Source of the DNA: Micavibrio sp.
Lineage (GTDB): Bacteria; Pseudomonadota; Alphaproteobacteria; Micavibrionales; Micavibrionaceae
NCBI GenBank assembly: GCA_030824965.1
Contig: JAPJQV010000001.1
Coordinates: 310,001-374,000 of the forward strand
Direction of reading: 5' to 3'
Length of the DNA: 64,000 nt
Below the pieces are notes generated by a model. That model worked only from the letters and a program-made list of their open reading frames with translations, had not been told where the DNA came from and did not search any database. The position numbers were made by a program, and so were the translations under genes. Each line of letters begins with the position of its first letter. The first letter of the stretch is position 1. This document shows, piece by piece, positions 23,990 to 31,915 of the stretch.

Positions 23990-24373
23990 CTATTGGACAA
24001 TCATTTTTGCGTACTGGGCAAATCCGATGAAAACTAGGATGGTAATAACAATTAAAATATAAATCGTCTTTCTCACCGCTTTGCGTTCAGCCACGTAGGC
24101 TTCGGCCGTTTCAACCTCATCCCCCAGATCCTTTTGAAGATCAGGCGCAGAACTAATGATTTCTCGACCTTTCGGGCTTGCCGCTGGTATCATTGCCCCT
24201 CCGCATTCGGAGCAAACCTTCGCATTCTTTCTGCGCCAAACTGAATAAATCAACCCTGGAAGAAGCCAGGCGCACCATAATATAAATTCAATAAGACCAG
24301 AGCCTGCTTTAACAGGCTGCCCGACATTATGGCACGCTAAGCAAACGCGTACTTGATTAGATTTAGATGTCAT
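23990..24373 (-). CDS. Zinc-ribbon membrane protein, 127 aa
   Basis: I place the start at the ATG at 24373 (MTSKSNQVRVCLACHNVGQ), behind GGGAGAG, rather than an upstream in-frame ATG at 24460 that lies inside a structured leader. Two CxxC pairs (VCLACHNV near residue 10 and VCSECGGA near 50) flank a hydrophobic hairpin (LIEFILWCAWLLPGLIYSVWRR), and a single membrane helix ends the protein (TIYILIVITILVFIGFAQYA). The four Cys probably bind one zinc ion. The family resembles small membrane-embedded zinc-ribbon proteins of unknown function. Its long, highly structured 5' leader is the most unusual feature. Confidence 0.6.
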   Translation of the reverse strand: MTSKSNQVRVCLACHNVGQPVKAGSGLIEFILWCAWLLPGLIYSVWRRKNAKVCSECGGAMIPAASPKGREIISSAPDLQKDLGDEVETAEAYVAERKAVRKTIYILIVITILVFIGFAQYAKMIVQ

Positions 24374-24849
24374 CAAACTCTCCCATATAGCAAACGGCCC
24401 ACCAGATTTCTGGTGAGCCGGGTCGTTTAGAACCATCCGAGAATGGCGCAGGCTTTTCACTTGCGCTGTTGTATTGACCTGCCGACCCGACCATAGGTCG
24501 AGAAAGCAGCATCGATATTTTGACGACCAGATGCTGATCGGTCGTCTCGGAGAGGTTCTAACGCCCCGCAGCCATTAAGTGACTACAATTCAGAATAGCA
24601 TCGTGGTAAAAATTGCCAACTCTTTTCTAAAAATCGATTTTCGGCTACCGTGAAAATCCGTAACGACCCGTATTAACTCTTTCCAATCTTTTGCTATTTC
24701 ACATGGATAGTCACGCCTAGCGCGGTAGGCGTAAGCCGATTTTATTATCTATTTTAACGAGTAATTTTAGCGGATCGAAATCGATCAGTTTTTTTCCGGT
24801 TCAAACACGTTTTGCTATTACAACCCTTGTATTAACATGCCGCACGCGA
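24374..24849. other. 476-bp non-coding region with a structured leader and extra hairpins
   Basis: The part next to the zinc-ribbon gene (24376-24566) is full of complementary segments, described separately. Beyond it, ACGCCTA / TAGGCGT (24713-24719 and 24726-24732) forms a perfect 7-bp hairpin with a 6-nt loop, about 120 bp past the integrase stop. The rest is AT-rich with no ORF that I would call. Confidence 0.55.
24376..24566 (-). ncRNA. Candidate structured 5' leader or small RNA
   Basis: Several stems can form. An outer stem pairs 24427-24442 with 24545-24561 (TTAGAACC..CCGAGA with TCTCGG...GGTTCTAA, 14 pairs around a small internal loop). Within it CAGCATC (24507-24513) pairs with GATGCTG (24530-24536), and GACGACC (24522-24528) with GGTCGTC (24540-24546). 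These last two cross, so they form a pseudoknot or alternative states. A 12-bp hairpin (24395-24420) lies just upstream of the ribosome site of the zinc-ribbon gene; one of its pairs is G-U only on the minus strand, which favours that orientation. This layout suits a cis-acting leader. It matches no riboswitch that I know. Confidence 0.5.
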
Positions 24850-26631
24850 CTAACGATACAGGCGCGACAGATCGACTTTTAAATCCATCTTTTCAATATA
24901 TGGATATAACTCCCAGATCTCAAACCCTGAACCATAGGCCGCTCGAGTTCCTCTACTGCGTTCTGTTTCGGTCCTTCCGTCAAGCGGAGCCATAACTTCA
25001 GGGTTGTTGGAACATGCGCGGCGTAAAGCATCTACATAATTATGCCGTAAAGAATGAAATACAGTATTCGGTGACTGTTTCACGTCGATACTGCGAAGAT
25101 AATCACCAAAAAAGCGGCTGAAGTTTTTAATTATCTTGCCCTTTTTAGGGTATGTGATGCCGTCGAAAAGGCGGGCTTTGACATTCTGCTCGGTGTCCTT
25201 TCTAGCCTCATAATATTCAAGAAAACCTAGATTTTTTAATACCGGATGTATCGGGATCTTTCTAGCGCTCTGCTTATTCTTAAGTTTTTTTCCATCTAAG
25301 TCGTTGATATCAAGGTAAGCTATATCTCTATCCCATTTGACATCCGCAATTGTTAAATAAAGAATTTCGGACAAGCGCAAGCCGGCATACAGGCCAATAA
25401 GCGGAACCCAGAAATTTCCGTCTCGGATTAACAGATCGCCTCTCACATGGAGGCGCCGTTTAAGAAACTTACGGCCTGAAAAAAGCGCGGAGTTAAATAG
25501 CGCCTCTAGTTCTTCAACCGCGAACGGGCGCCGATCAATTTTTTCCTCGTCACGACTTTCACGGACATTCAGTTTCACGCCCTTAAAAAGATCTTGGCTA
25601 ACATAGTCGTTGTCTAGGCACCAATCAAAGAAAGACTTAATAGAAAAGAAGTATATTTTTACTGACATTTCCGAAAGACGTTTATAGTCGTTGCGTCGGC
25701 CATCAAAGAAATCTGCTAAAGGCGTATCAACGAATTTCTTTTTATAGTTTGCTGGAATAAACCATAATTGCCTTTCAACATACCGCGCATCATCTTTAGT
25801 GAATGTCGATAGATTATTTTCACCTCCTAGAATATCAGCCAGCCTGGATAGGTAGCTTGAATGTCGCTCCTTCCACTCCTCGGGTTCGTTTCGGTAGGCA
25901 ATGTAGCGGTTGATTGCCGTTTGTAATCTAACTTCCGGAGTTTTTCTCGCAACTGGACCGTTGCCGAAATGATATGGTCTATTGAAGGATGCCTGCAGCA
26001 ATTCTGGGTCCGGATCCTGAATATAGTTTCGGCATGATTTCAGGTGTTGTGGTCGGATTTCTACAGCCGTAAGGTCCTTTTGGAATTTCGCGATTGTTAA
26101 CCGTGCTGCCTCAACTTTCGCGTCAACTAGTGCCTCGATAAAATTCTTATATGCAGCCGAGAAAGGTGCCAAAACATAACCTTTCCAATCTAAAAGCTCC
26201 TGAGCTTCGACCTCGTGCTCAGGCAGGAATTGTTGAGTTTGAGATATTTTTAGAAGACTACAATGGCGAGTATGAAGGATTGCAACCTTGCGTTCGTAAT
26301 CATAGTGATCCTCAACACCATCGCGTAAATCCTGATAATTCAAATAAATATCATCCTCAGCAACCATGAGGCATTTTTCGAAATGGTTTTTGACTAGTTC
26401 AAGTAGCTGGTCTTCGGAAGGCCGCATAATTCGTAGTTCCTCAAAATAGCGTTCGACAAAGCCCCGGTAGCAATCAGACAGTCTGACAGCCAATTTATAC
26501 TCGCCGCAGCCTAGGGATTTCTTATAGGACGAACGGTGTAGAATATACCGAAGATCTGACGGTACTGAAATCCGGAAATAGTAAGTTTTGCTCCTCAGGC
26601 GGAGACATGGGTGAGCTTTCTTACGCGCCAT
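24850..26631 (-). CDS. Tyrosine recombinase (integrase of element 2)
   Basis: About 593 residues from the ATG at 26631 (MARKKAHPCLRLRSKTYYF, the usual start of DUF6538-type integrases); an in-frame ATG at 26694 is less likely. A DUF6538 N-terminal domain and a long middle region lead to a core-binding domain and a catalytic domain with R419 (AGLRLSE), H526-x-x-R529 (HSLR) and the likely nucleophile Y566 (AAYGSG). The usual second His/Trp (as in LGH) is not evident; the aligned segment reads PLDGRTE. It lies 95 bp from the tRNA-Phe 3' end, reads away from it, and is the presumed recombinase for the att repeats. Confidence 0.9.
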   Translation of the reverse strand: MARKKAHPCLRLRSKTYYFRISVPSDLRYILHRSSYKKSLGCGEYKLAVRLSDCYRGFVERYFEELRIMRPSEDQLLELVKNHFEKCLMVAEDDIYLNYQDLRDGVEDHYDYERKVAILHTRHCSLLKISQTQQFLPEHEVEAQELLDWKGYVLAPFSAAYKNFIEALVDAKVEAARLTIAKFQKDLTAVEIRPQHLKSCRNYIQDPDPELLQASFNRPYHFGNGPVARKTPEVRLQTAINRYIAYRNEPEEWKERHSSYLSRLADILGGENNLSTFTKDDARYVERQLWFIPANYKKKFVDTPLADFFDGRRNDYKRLSEMSVKIYFFSIKSFFDWCLDNDYVSQDLFKGVKLNVRESRDEEKIDRRPFAVEELEALFNSALFSGRKFLKRRLHVRGDLLIRDGNFWVPLIGLYAGLRLSEILYLTIADVKWDRDIAYLDINDLDGKKLKNKQSARKIPIHPVLKNLGFLEYYEARKDTEQNVKARLFDGITYPKKGKIIKNFSRFFGDYLRSIDVKQSPNTVFHSLRHNYVDALRRACSNNPEVMAPLDGRTETERSRGTRAAYGSGFEIWELYPYIEKMDLKVDLSRLYR

Positions 26632-26722
26632 TATCGTTCTTTCGTGCCAATGGTTGGACCAGAAGCCGTGACGGGATAAATTTGCGAACTGCAAAAACCT
26701 GTAAATACTGCGTTAAGGAATT

Positions 26723-26744
26723 AAATGGTGCCCAAAGCCGGAAT
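26723..26744. repeat. att core at intact tRNA-Phe (right end of element 2)
   Basis: The 22-bp segment identical to 2958-2979, here part of the complete tRNA-Phe gene. Just inside the element, AAATACTGCGTTAAGGAATT (26703-26722) loosely resembles the sequence left of repeat R2 (AAATACTGTCTCAAGCCGGA), which may reflect a shared right end of the modules. Confidence 0.85.
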
Positions 26745-26801
26745 CGAACCAGCGACACAGCGATTTTCAATCGCTTGCTCTACCAACTGAGCTATTTGGG
26801 C
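26726..26801 (-). tRNA. tRNA-Phe (GAA)
   Basis: A 76-nt cloverleaf with encoded CCA. Acceptor strands are GCCCAAA/TTTGGGC, the D-arm starts TAGCTCAGTTGGTAGAGC, the anticodon stem AGCGA/TCGCT holds loop TTGAAAA with anticodon GAA, and the T-loop is TTCGATT. Its 3' end is the insertion site of the two tandem elements to its left, and the gene is kept intact by the element-borne copy. Confidence 0.97.
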
Positions 26802-26871
26802 TTACCAGTAGAAGTGTTGGTGGAAAGCTTATAAAAGATGAAGCCGTGCCTGTCCAGACCTATAAGAGCGA

Positions 26872-27372
26872 CTAACAGGTAATTTTTGACAACCAGCCTG
26901 CCGTCCGGCCTGATTTATCCAAAACACGGGAATTATTCAGGCAGGAATCGGCTTTTGGCAGGTTTCCGGGATAAAAACGCGGCGTGTTTTTCGGTATTTT
27001 AACGCTGACCTGCTGAAAATGAGGGGTGTTCGTACCGTCTGATGTCGTGCAGGCATAGATTTTGTCGTTTTCGCCTTTCAAAAGCACAAGCTCCAAATCG
27101 GGCGTTTCGAACACATCGGCTTTGAACACATATTTCGTTTGCACCGGCGCGGAATTGGCGCAGGTCATGACATTGTCCAGATAAATCGGCAAATCGCGCG
27201 ACCAGTCCTCACGGTTTTGCAAAGAGCGTATTGCCAGCTCCTGCAGGTCGGCGGTCTGTTCAACGGCAGGCGGCGAAGGTTGCGGTGGATAATCTTCCAC
27301 TTTCTTGTCTTCCTTTTTACAGGCGGACAAGGCGAGAAAACATACAGCGATAATCAGGAAATTTTGTCTCAT
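26872..27372 (-). CDS. Hypothetical lipoprotein, 166 aa
   Basis: A signal sequence ends in a LSAC lipobox (C18: FLIIAVCFLALSAC), followed by a charged KKEDKK segment and a Pro-rich linker (PPQPSPPAVEQ). The mature domain, about 125 residues, has cysteines that could form disulfides (MTCANSA, IYACTTSD, DSCLNN, terminal TC). It overlaps the ribonuclease gene by 4 bp (ATGA) and is thus translationally coupled to rng, at the position where many alphaproteobacteria have yacG. I do not recognise the mature domain; a membrane-anchored periplasmic role is inferred. Confidence 0.7.
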   Translation of the reverse strand: MRQNFLIIAVCFLALSACKKEDKKVEDYPPQPSPPAVEQTADLQELAIRSLQNREDWSRDLPIYLDNVMTCANSAPVQTKYVFKADVFETPDLELVLLKGENDKIYACTTSDGTNTPHFQQVSVKIPKNTPRFYPGNLPKADSCLNNSRVLDKSGRTAGWLSKITC

Positions 27373-28601
27373 GCTTCTTCAAACATATAGCCTGCGCGTT
27401 CTTCGAGAGTAGGGGTGCGGCGCTGACGCGTAATTTCTAAAAAGCCGAGCTTTGTAAAGCCGTGAATTTGTACCGTGCACGGATCGTCGTTGAACAGGTT
27501 TTCAACTTGGCCGATCAGCTGCTTGCGCTCCTTCTCGTCTTTCATATTGATAAAGTCGATCATGATCGCGCCACCGAGATTGCGGATGCGGATATGACGG
27601 GCGATTTCTTTTGCCGCTTCGAGATTGACATTAAGATTGCTGTTACGGTCTGCGCCGCGATTAACGTCGATAGCAGTTAATGCCGCCATGCTTTGAATAA
27701 TAGCATTGCCACCGCCTGACAGCATGACATAGGGTTGAAACAACTGGCCGATCGGCTTGATCAGGTCATGATGATCGAACAATGCCAGGTCCGTTGTCGC
27801 GTTTTTTAGCTCGATGGGTTTAATTTTCGGCATAAGATCCGGCGCAAAAAGTTCGCACCAGTCTTCGGCAGTCTGGAAATGCTCCATAATAACGACTTCG
27901 ATCGTGCGTATCGGCTGGTCGGCATTGTCGGAAAGCGCGCGTTGCAGCGCATCCGGCCCCTCCATGATCAGCACGGATTCCGCTCCGGTTGCATGTTCGG
28001 TCAGACCGTCCCAGATAGCTTTGAGGATTTTGGCTTCGCGGATCAGCATGTCGCTTTGCGTATTAGCCGCCGAGGCCCGCAAGATACAGCCATGAACATC
28101 GCTGAGTTTGACGACCATGTCCTCGAGTTGCTTGCGAAGCTTTTTATCGCGGATACGAGAAGAAATGCGGTTTGAATCGTCGAGCGGCGTATAGATCAGA
28201 TAGCGGCCCTGAATTGAAACATCCATGCTGACGACCGGCGACTTATCTTCAAGTTTACGATTGTCTTCGTAATCCGGCTCTAAATAACTCTGCTTCGCCT
28301 GGACGAGAATATGCTGCCCCGGTTTAATCAGCTTGCCGATCGGCGTGTTGCCGCCCTTGGTCAGCTTGCCTTTTTTATCGAGAATACGGACATCGCGGTT
28401 ATAAAGAATTCCCGTGGCTTCGCCGTCGAGATCGAGAAAAGCCGCATCAAGCGCGGTGTCGATACGTTCAATCTTCGCCCAGTATATCGATCCCCACCGA
28501 ACGCGTTCATGGACAGGATCGACTTCAAGGCTTTCAATCTGCCCACGATCTGTCGCAACCACCCATAACATACCCTGTTGTTCTTCAATGATGATATCCA
28601 A
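27369..28601 (-). CDS. rng: Ribonuclease E/G family protein
   Basis: A 410-residue endoribonuclease. The N-terminal S1-like region (GSIYWAKIERIDTALDAAFLDLDG, residues 37-60) is followed by the 5'-sensor/RNase-H-like domain and the catalytic DNase-I-like domain with two metal-binding aspartates, in LTAIDVNRG and AIMIDFINM. The C-terminal Zn-link CPxC motif of RNase E/G is not present; the protein ends RRTPTLEERAGYMFEEA. It is the short alphaproteobacterial form found downstream of maf, and it probably acts in rRNA/mRNA processing. It lies in an infA - maf - rng operon, 3 bp after maf. Confidence 0.88.
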   Translation of the reverse strand: MDIIIEEQQGMLWVVATDRGQIESLEVDPVHERVRWGSIYWAKIERIDTALDAAFLDLDGEATGILYNRDVRILDKKGKLTKGGNTPIGKLIKPGQHILVQAKQSYLEPDYEDNRKLEDKSPVVSMDVSIQGRYLIYTPLDDSNRISSRIRDKKLRKQLEDMVVKLSDVHGCILRASAANTQSDMLIREAKILKAIWDGLTEHATGAESVLIMEGPDALQRALSDNADQPIRTIEVVIMEHFQTAEDWCELFAPDLMPKIKPIELKNATTDLALFDHHDLIKPIGQLFQPYVMLSGGGNAIIQSMAALTAIDVNRGADRNSNLNVNLEAAKEIARHIRIRNLGGAIMIDFINMKDEKERKQLIGQVENLFNDDPCTVQIHGFTKLGFLEITRQRRTPTLEERAGYMFEEA

Positions 28602-28604
28602 AGC

Positions 28605-29204
28605 TTATTTTTCCTTCTGGAAGAAACCCGCGCCGTTTAGCATCTGCACTGTATCATAGATGGATAAGCCTACAATATTCGAATAGGAACCTGTGATTGA
28701 TTTGATATAGGCAGCGCACAAGCCCTGAATTGCATAACCCCCTGCCTTGCCGATGCCTTCCTTGCTTTCGATATAAAACTCAATTTCATCCTGGGTCAGC
28801 GCCTTGAACCGAACGACTGTTGAAACAAGGCGGGAAATTTTTTTGCCTTGCGGGGTCAGGAGACAGATACCGCCGAATACTTTATGGCGACGACCGCTTA
28901 AAAGTTTCAGACACTCGCGCACCTGATCGTCGGTTTCTGCCTTGGGCAAAATACGGCGGCCACAGGCGACGACCGTATCGGCAGCCAGGATGAAATGATC
29001 GGTAAAATGATTTGAGGATTTCTCCAGTGCCTCGGCTTTACCGATGGCAAGACGCAGCGCATGCGGGCCGGGCAATTCGCCTTTTAACTCGCTCTCGTCG
29101 ATATTGGCAGGAATGATTTTATCGGGAATGATGCCGCTTTGTTTTAAAAGCTCTACGCGGCGAGGCGAAGCGGAGGCCAGGATCAGTTTCGACTTACTTC
29201 TCAC
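28605..29204 (-). CDS. maf: Maf family nucleotide pyrophosphatase
   Basis: A 199-residue house-cleaning pyrophosphatase, hydrolysing non-canonical or canonical NTPs (dTTP/UTP or 7-methyl-GTP depending on subfamily). Family motifs are LASASPRRVELLKQSG (8-24), DESE, and ILAADTVVACGRRILPK with the catalytic Asp, followed by LLSGRRHKVFGGICLL and GIGKAGGYAIQGLCA. The GGYAIQG ending is typical of Maf proteins. It overlaps infA by 11 bp and precedes rng by 3 bp, the common alphaproteobacterial order. Confidence 0.93.
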   Translation of the reverse strand: MRSKSKLILASASPRRVELLKQSGIIPDKIIPANIDESELKGELPGPHALRLAIGKAEALEKSSNHFTDHFILAADTVVACGRRILPKAETDDQVRECLKLLSGRRHKVFGGICLLTPQGKKISRLVSTVVRFKALTQDEIEFYIESKEGIGKAGGYAIQGLCAAYIKSITGSYSNIVGLSIYDTVQMLNGAGFFQKEK

Positions 29205-29412
29205 GGAAGATAATGCGGCCTTTGGTCAGGTCGTAAGGAGTCATTTCAACGACCACGGTGTCGCCTTGTAAAACGCGGATACGGTTCTTGCGCATTTTGC
29301 CCGCGGTATGGGCAAGAATTTCATGGTCGTTTTCCAGCTTTACGCGAAACATAGCGTTCGGCAGAATTTCGGATACGACGCCTTTGAATTCGATAAGGTC
29401 TTCTTTAGCCAT
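29194..29412 (-). CDS. infA: Translation initiation factor IF-1
   Basis: A 72-residue OB-fold protein of standard length. The sequence AKEDLIEFKGVVSEILPNAM, then VKLENDHEILAHTAGKMRKN and VVVEMTPYDLTKGRIIFREK, covers the whole IF-1 family. It binds the ribosomal A site during initiation. First gene of infA - maf - rng - lipoprotein, with small overlaps or gaps throughout. Confidence 0.98.
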   Translation of the reverse strand: MAKEDLIEFKGVVSEILPNAMFRVKLENDHEILAHTAGKMRKNRIRVLQGDTVVVEMTPYDLTKGRIIFREK

Positions 29413-29485
29413 TGGTTTTATATAATCCTAAGTTGGACTGTGGTTTTAGAACCGTTTGGCTTAAAAATCAACCCGAATTAGGGCT

Positions 29486-30001
29486 CTAACCCACCAGTAA
29501 CCTATGCCCCTTCACGTGTAAAACGCAAATTAGGGTAAAAAACCGTCTGGCTGTCTCGAAATCCATATCGATCTTATCTTTCAGGCGTTCCATAAGAAGC
29601 GTTGCCCCTTCGTTGTGGATGCCACGCCGCCCCATATCGATGGCTTCGAGCTTATAAGGATCGGTGGCGCGAACCTGCTCGTAACTCTCTACCATCATGA
29701 AATAATCCTGAATGAGTTTTTTATAGGGACGGGGAGAGATGGCAAGGAGAGGAAGATCGTTATCGCTTGCATCTTTTAACCGGAAAACAAGATACCCATC
29801 CTCGATAGAGAGGCGGAGCTTGTACGGGCCGAGCGCCTCTTTGAGATATTTAAAATGGTTGAACTCTAATAGACCCTGGATTGCCTGTATGCGTTCGTCC
29901 TGAAGCATGGTTATTCCGCTGTCAGGCACATCGACGACGATTTCGACCAGCCTGTCGGATATGGCGTTCACTTGACGGCTTTCCGGAATTTCTCGATCCA
30001 T
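29486..30001 (-). CDS. UPF0262 family protein
   Basis: A 171-residue alphaproteobacterial protein of unknown function. Recognisable parts are ERIQAIQGLLEFNHFKYL, GPYKLRLSIEDGYLVFRL, and the central ISPRPYKKLIQDYFMMVESYEQVRATDP with DMGRRGIHNEGATLLMERL. No signal peptide or membrane segment is present. Its start overlaps the end of hisG by 34 bp, so translation is coupled. The hisG - UPF0262 - infA order is conserved in many alphaproteobacteria. Confidence 0.92.
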   Translation of the reverse strand: MDREIPESRQVNAISDRLVEIVVDVPDSGITMLQDERIQAIQGLLEFNHFKYLKEALGPYKLRLSIEDGYLVFRLKDASDNDLPLLAISPRPYKKLIQDYFMMVESYEQVRATDPYKLEAIDMGRRGIHNEGATLLMERLKDKIDMDFETARRFFTLICVLHVKGHRLLVG

Positions 30002-30615
30002 GCTTTGATCTCTGTAGAACGGGTTTTGAGCGCGGTGCGATTGACGACGAGATAGGACGTGATATCCAGAATTTTTTCAACCTCGACAAGGCCATTGGCT
30101 TTGAGCGTTGCGCCCGACGATACGAGATCGACGATACGTTTGGCGAGATTCAGGTTAGGGGCCAGTTCCATCGCGCCGTTGAGTTTGATACATTCAACCT
30201 GCACGCCTTGCGCATTATAATGCTTGGCTGTCAGATACGGGTATTTAGTCGCAACGCGGATATGCCCGGTTGGATCATTCTGCGCTGCATCATCTGTCCT
30301 CATAGCGACCGCCAGATGACAGGCGCCGATTTTTAAATCGACGGGGGCGTAAATTTCCGAATAGTCGAATTCTTCAATGACGTCATTGCCGACGACGCCC
30401 AAATGCGCCGCGCCGAACGCAACAAAAGTCGCTACATCGAAAGCCCGCACGCGGATAATCTCGACATTAGGAATATTGGTTTTAAACTGCAACGCACGGC
30501 TCGAATCATCGTAAAAATCAGGCTCAGGTATAAGCCCGCATTTCTTGAATAGCGGATTTAGTTCTTTTAAAATCCGGCCTTTCGGCACGGCGATGATGGT
30601 TTTTTCGGCGGACAT
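29968..30615 (-). CDS. hisG: ATP phosphoribosyltransferase, short form
   Basis: A 215-residue HisG that makes phosphoribosyl-ATP, the first step of histidine synthesis. It shows VPKGRILKELNPLF at the start, the AAHLGVVGNDVIEEF region, VATKYPYLTAKHY, and a PRPP-binding segment RIVDLVSSGATLKANGL. The length and lack of the C-terminal ACT-like regulatory domain mark the short form, which needs the HisZ subunit; hisZ is not in this window. UPF0262 follows with a 34-bp overlap. Confidence 0.95.
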   Translation of the reverse strand: MSAEKTIIAVPKGRILKELNPLFKKCGLIPEPDFYDDSSRALQFKTNIPNVEIIRVRAFDVATFVAFGAAHLGVVGNDVIEEFDYSEIYAPVDLKIGACHLAVAMRTDDAAQNDPTGHIRVATKYPYLTAKHYNAQGVQVECIKLNGAMELAPNLNLAKRIVDLVSSGATLKANGLVEVEKILDITSYLVVNRTALKTRSTEIKAWIEKFRKAVK

Positions 30616-30658
30616 GAAAAAGTTATATCAGGCTTTGGGCGTGGGCTAAATCCCTTAA

Positions 30659-31915
30659 TCAGTCATTGGCCGGAGAAGGGCCTTGATAAGAGGGATAATA
30701 AGGCTGAAAGCCTAAAACAGCGTTTTCTCGGGCTGTCGGGTTATAGTAAGCGCAGCCCCTGTCCCTGCTGGCCTGCAGCAGGGTATTCAGCTTGGAATCC
30801 CTGACATATATATCGTCGAGATTGCGCAAAACTTCCTCATAATCCACCAGATCCTGAACGAAGATGTAGGGATTTACTTTATCTCCCCAAAGTGTCGCGG
30901 TCCTGTGCTGGAAACCGCATAGATGACGGGCGATTTCCAGTTTCTCCATAAACTCGTCAGCAACCGGGTACAAAGAGGCGGCTTGCATAATGGTTTCGGT
31001 TTCGGAAGGCTCTTTCATCGACAACCGTGCAAAGCTGTATAAAACGTCTTTGTCGGATATCGCGTCCGAAATCGACATAAAGAAATTCATCGGCGAAATA
31101 ACCGTTTCCGCAAACTCGTAAAATGCGTTTATACCCTGTTCGCCGATACGGTCTTCAACGCGGCTATAGGCTTGGTAAAAAGCTTCCCGGAAACCGCCGA
31201 CATCCGGCATGCCGCCATAATCAAATACGAATTTTTTGTCGCAGATATTGTCAAAATTGCGTGAGGCGAATTGAATATACCAGAAACGCTCCTCGTTCAG
31301 ATTGTTGACAATAAAATCAATTTTTCTTCCGGTCAGCTGCATATCCCGGCTTAAAGTGCCGGCGCCTTTCATGATTTTTTTTACCGGTAAGACGGTTGAA
31401 TTATACCGTGCGTTCGTTTCTTTTCCTGCAAGATGAATATTCGACTGCATCGAGAATAATAAATCGTCGAGCTGCATATATTTTTCGATCGCAAAAGCGT
31501 ATTTAGCCGGAGCGTCCATTTGGCTTGATAAATAAAGGTCGGGTTCGTTATGAATTTTTTCAACCCTGTCAAAAAGGCAGCGGCAATTTTCGGTTACCAT
31601 CGGAAATGATTCCGGGGAAAGCCGGATTAAAGACCGTCCGATGGTCGCATAATATAAATCGTCCGGAACTTGGCCGCCTCTGTAAGCGAAGAACTCATTT
31701 GCATAGGCGCGGGTCATGTCGACGGCTTTGACGATCTCTTCGACAAATTTCAAAGCTTCGGCTTCATCCTCCGTACGCAGGTAAAACTGGGAGGCTCCGC
31801 GCAGAACATCCATTGCCGGTTTGCAATTGACGGCTTTGGTCTTCCACAAAGCTTCTTTAAGGAAAACGGGAAGCCGCAGGTCCGACAGGCTGGCGTCTTT
31901 GAATTTTCTTCTCAT
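30659..31915 (-). CDS. Unrecognised protein, 418 aa
   Basis: I do not recognise this protein. It is soluble, mostly helical and slightly acidic, with no signal peptide or membrane segment. Phe/Tyr-rich patches are scattered (NEFFAYRGGQVPDDLYYATIG near 80-100, QFASRNFDNICDKKFVFDYG near 215-235) and the C-terminus is Tyr/Pro-rich (GFQPYYPSYQGPSP). It overlaps the 492-residue gene upstream by 4 bp (ATGA), so the two proteins are probably made together and may interact. The pair sits between murA and hisG, both housekeeping genes. Confidence 0.65.
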   Translation of the reverse strand: MRRKFKDASLSDLRLPVFLKEALWKTKAVNCKPAMDVLRGASQFYLRTEDEAEALKFVEEIVKAVDMTRAYANEFFAYRGGQVPDDLYYATIGRSLIRLSPESFPMVTENCRCLFDRVEKIHNEPDLYLSSQMDAPAKYAFAIEKYMQLDDLLFSMQSNIHLAGKETNARYNSTVLPVKKIMKGAGTLSRDMQLTGRKIDFIVNNLNEERFWYIQFASRNFDNICDKKFVFDYGGMPDVGGFREAFYQAYSRVEDRIGEQGINAFYEFAETVISPMNFFMSISDAISDKDVLYSFARLSMKEPSETETIMQAASLYPVADEFMEKLEIARHLCGFQHRTATLWGDKVNPYIFVQDLVDYEEVLRNLDDIYVRDSKLNTLLQASRDRGCAYYNPTARENAVLGFQPYYPSYQGPSPAND

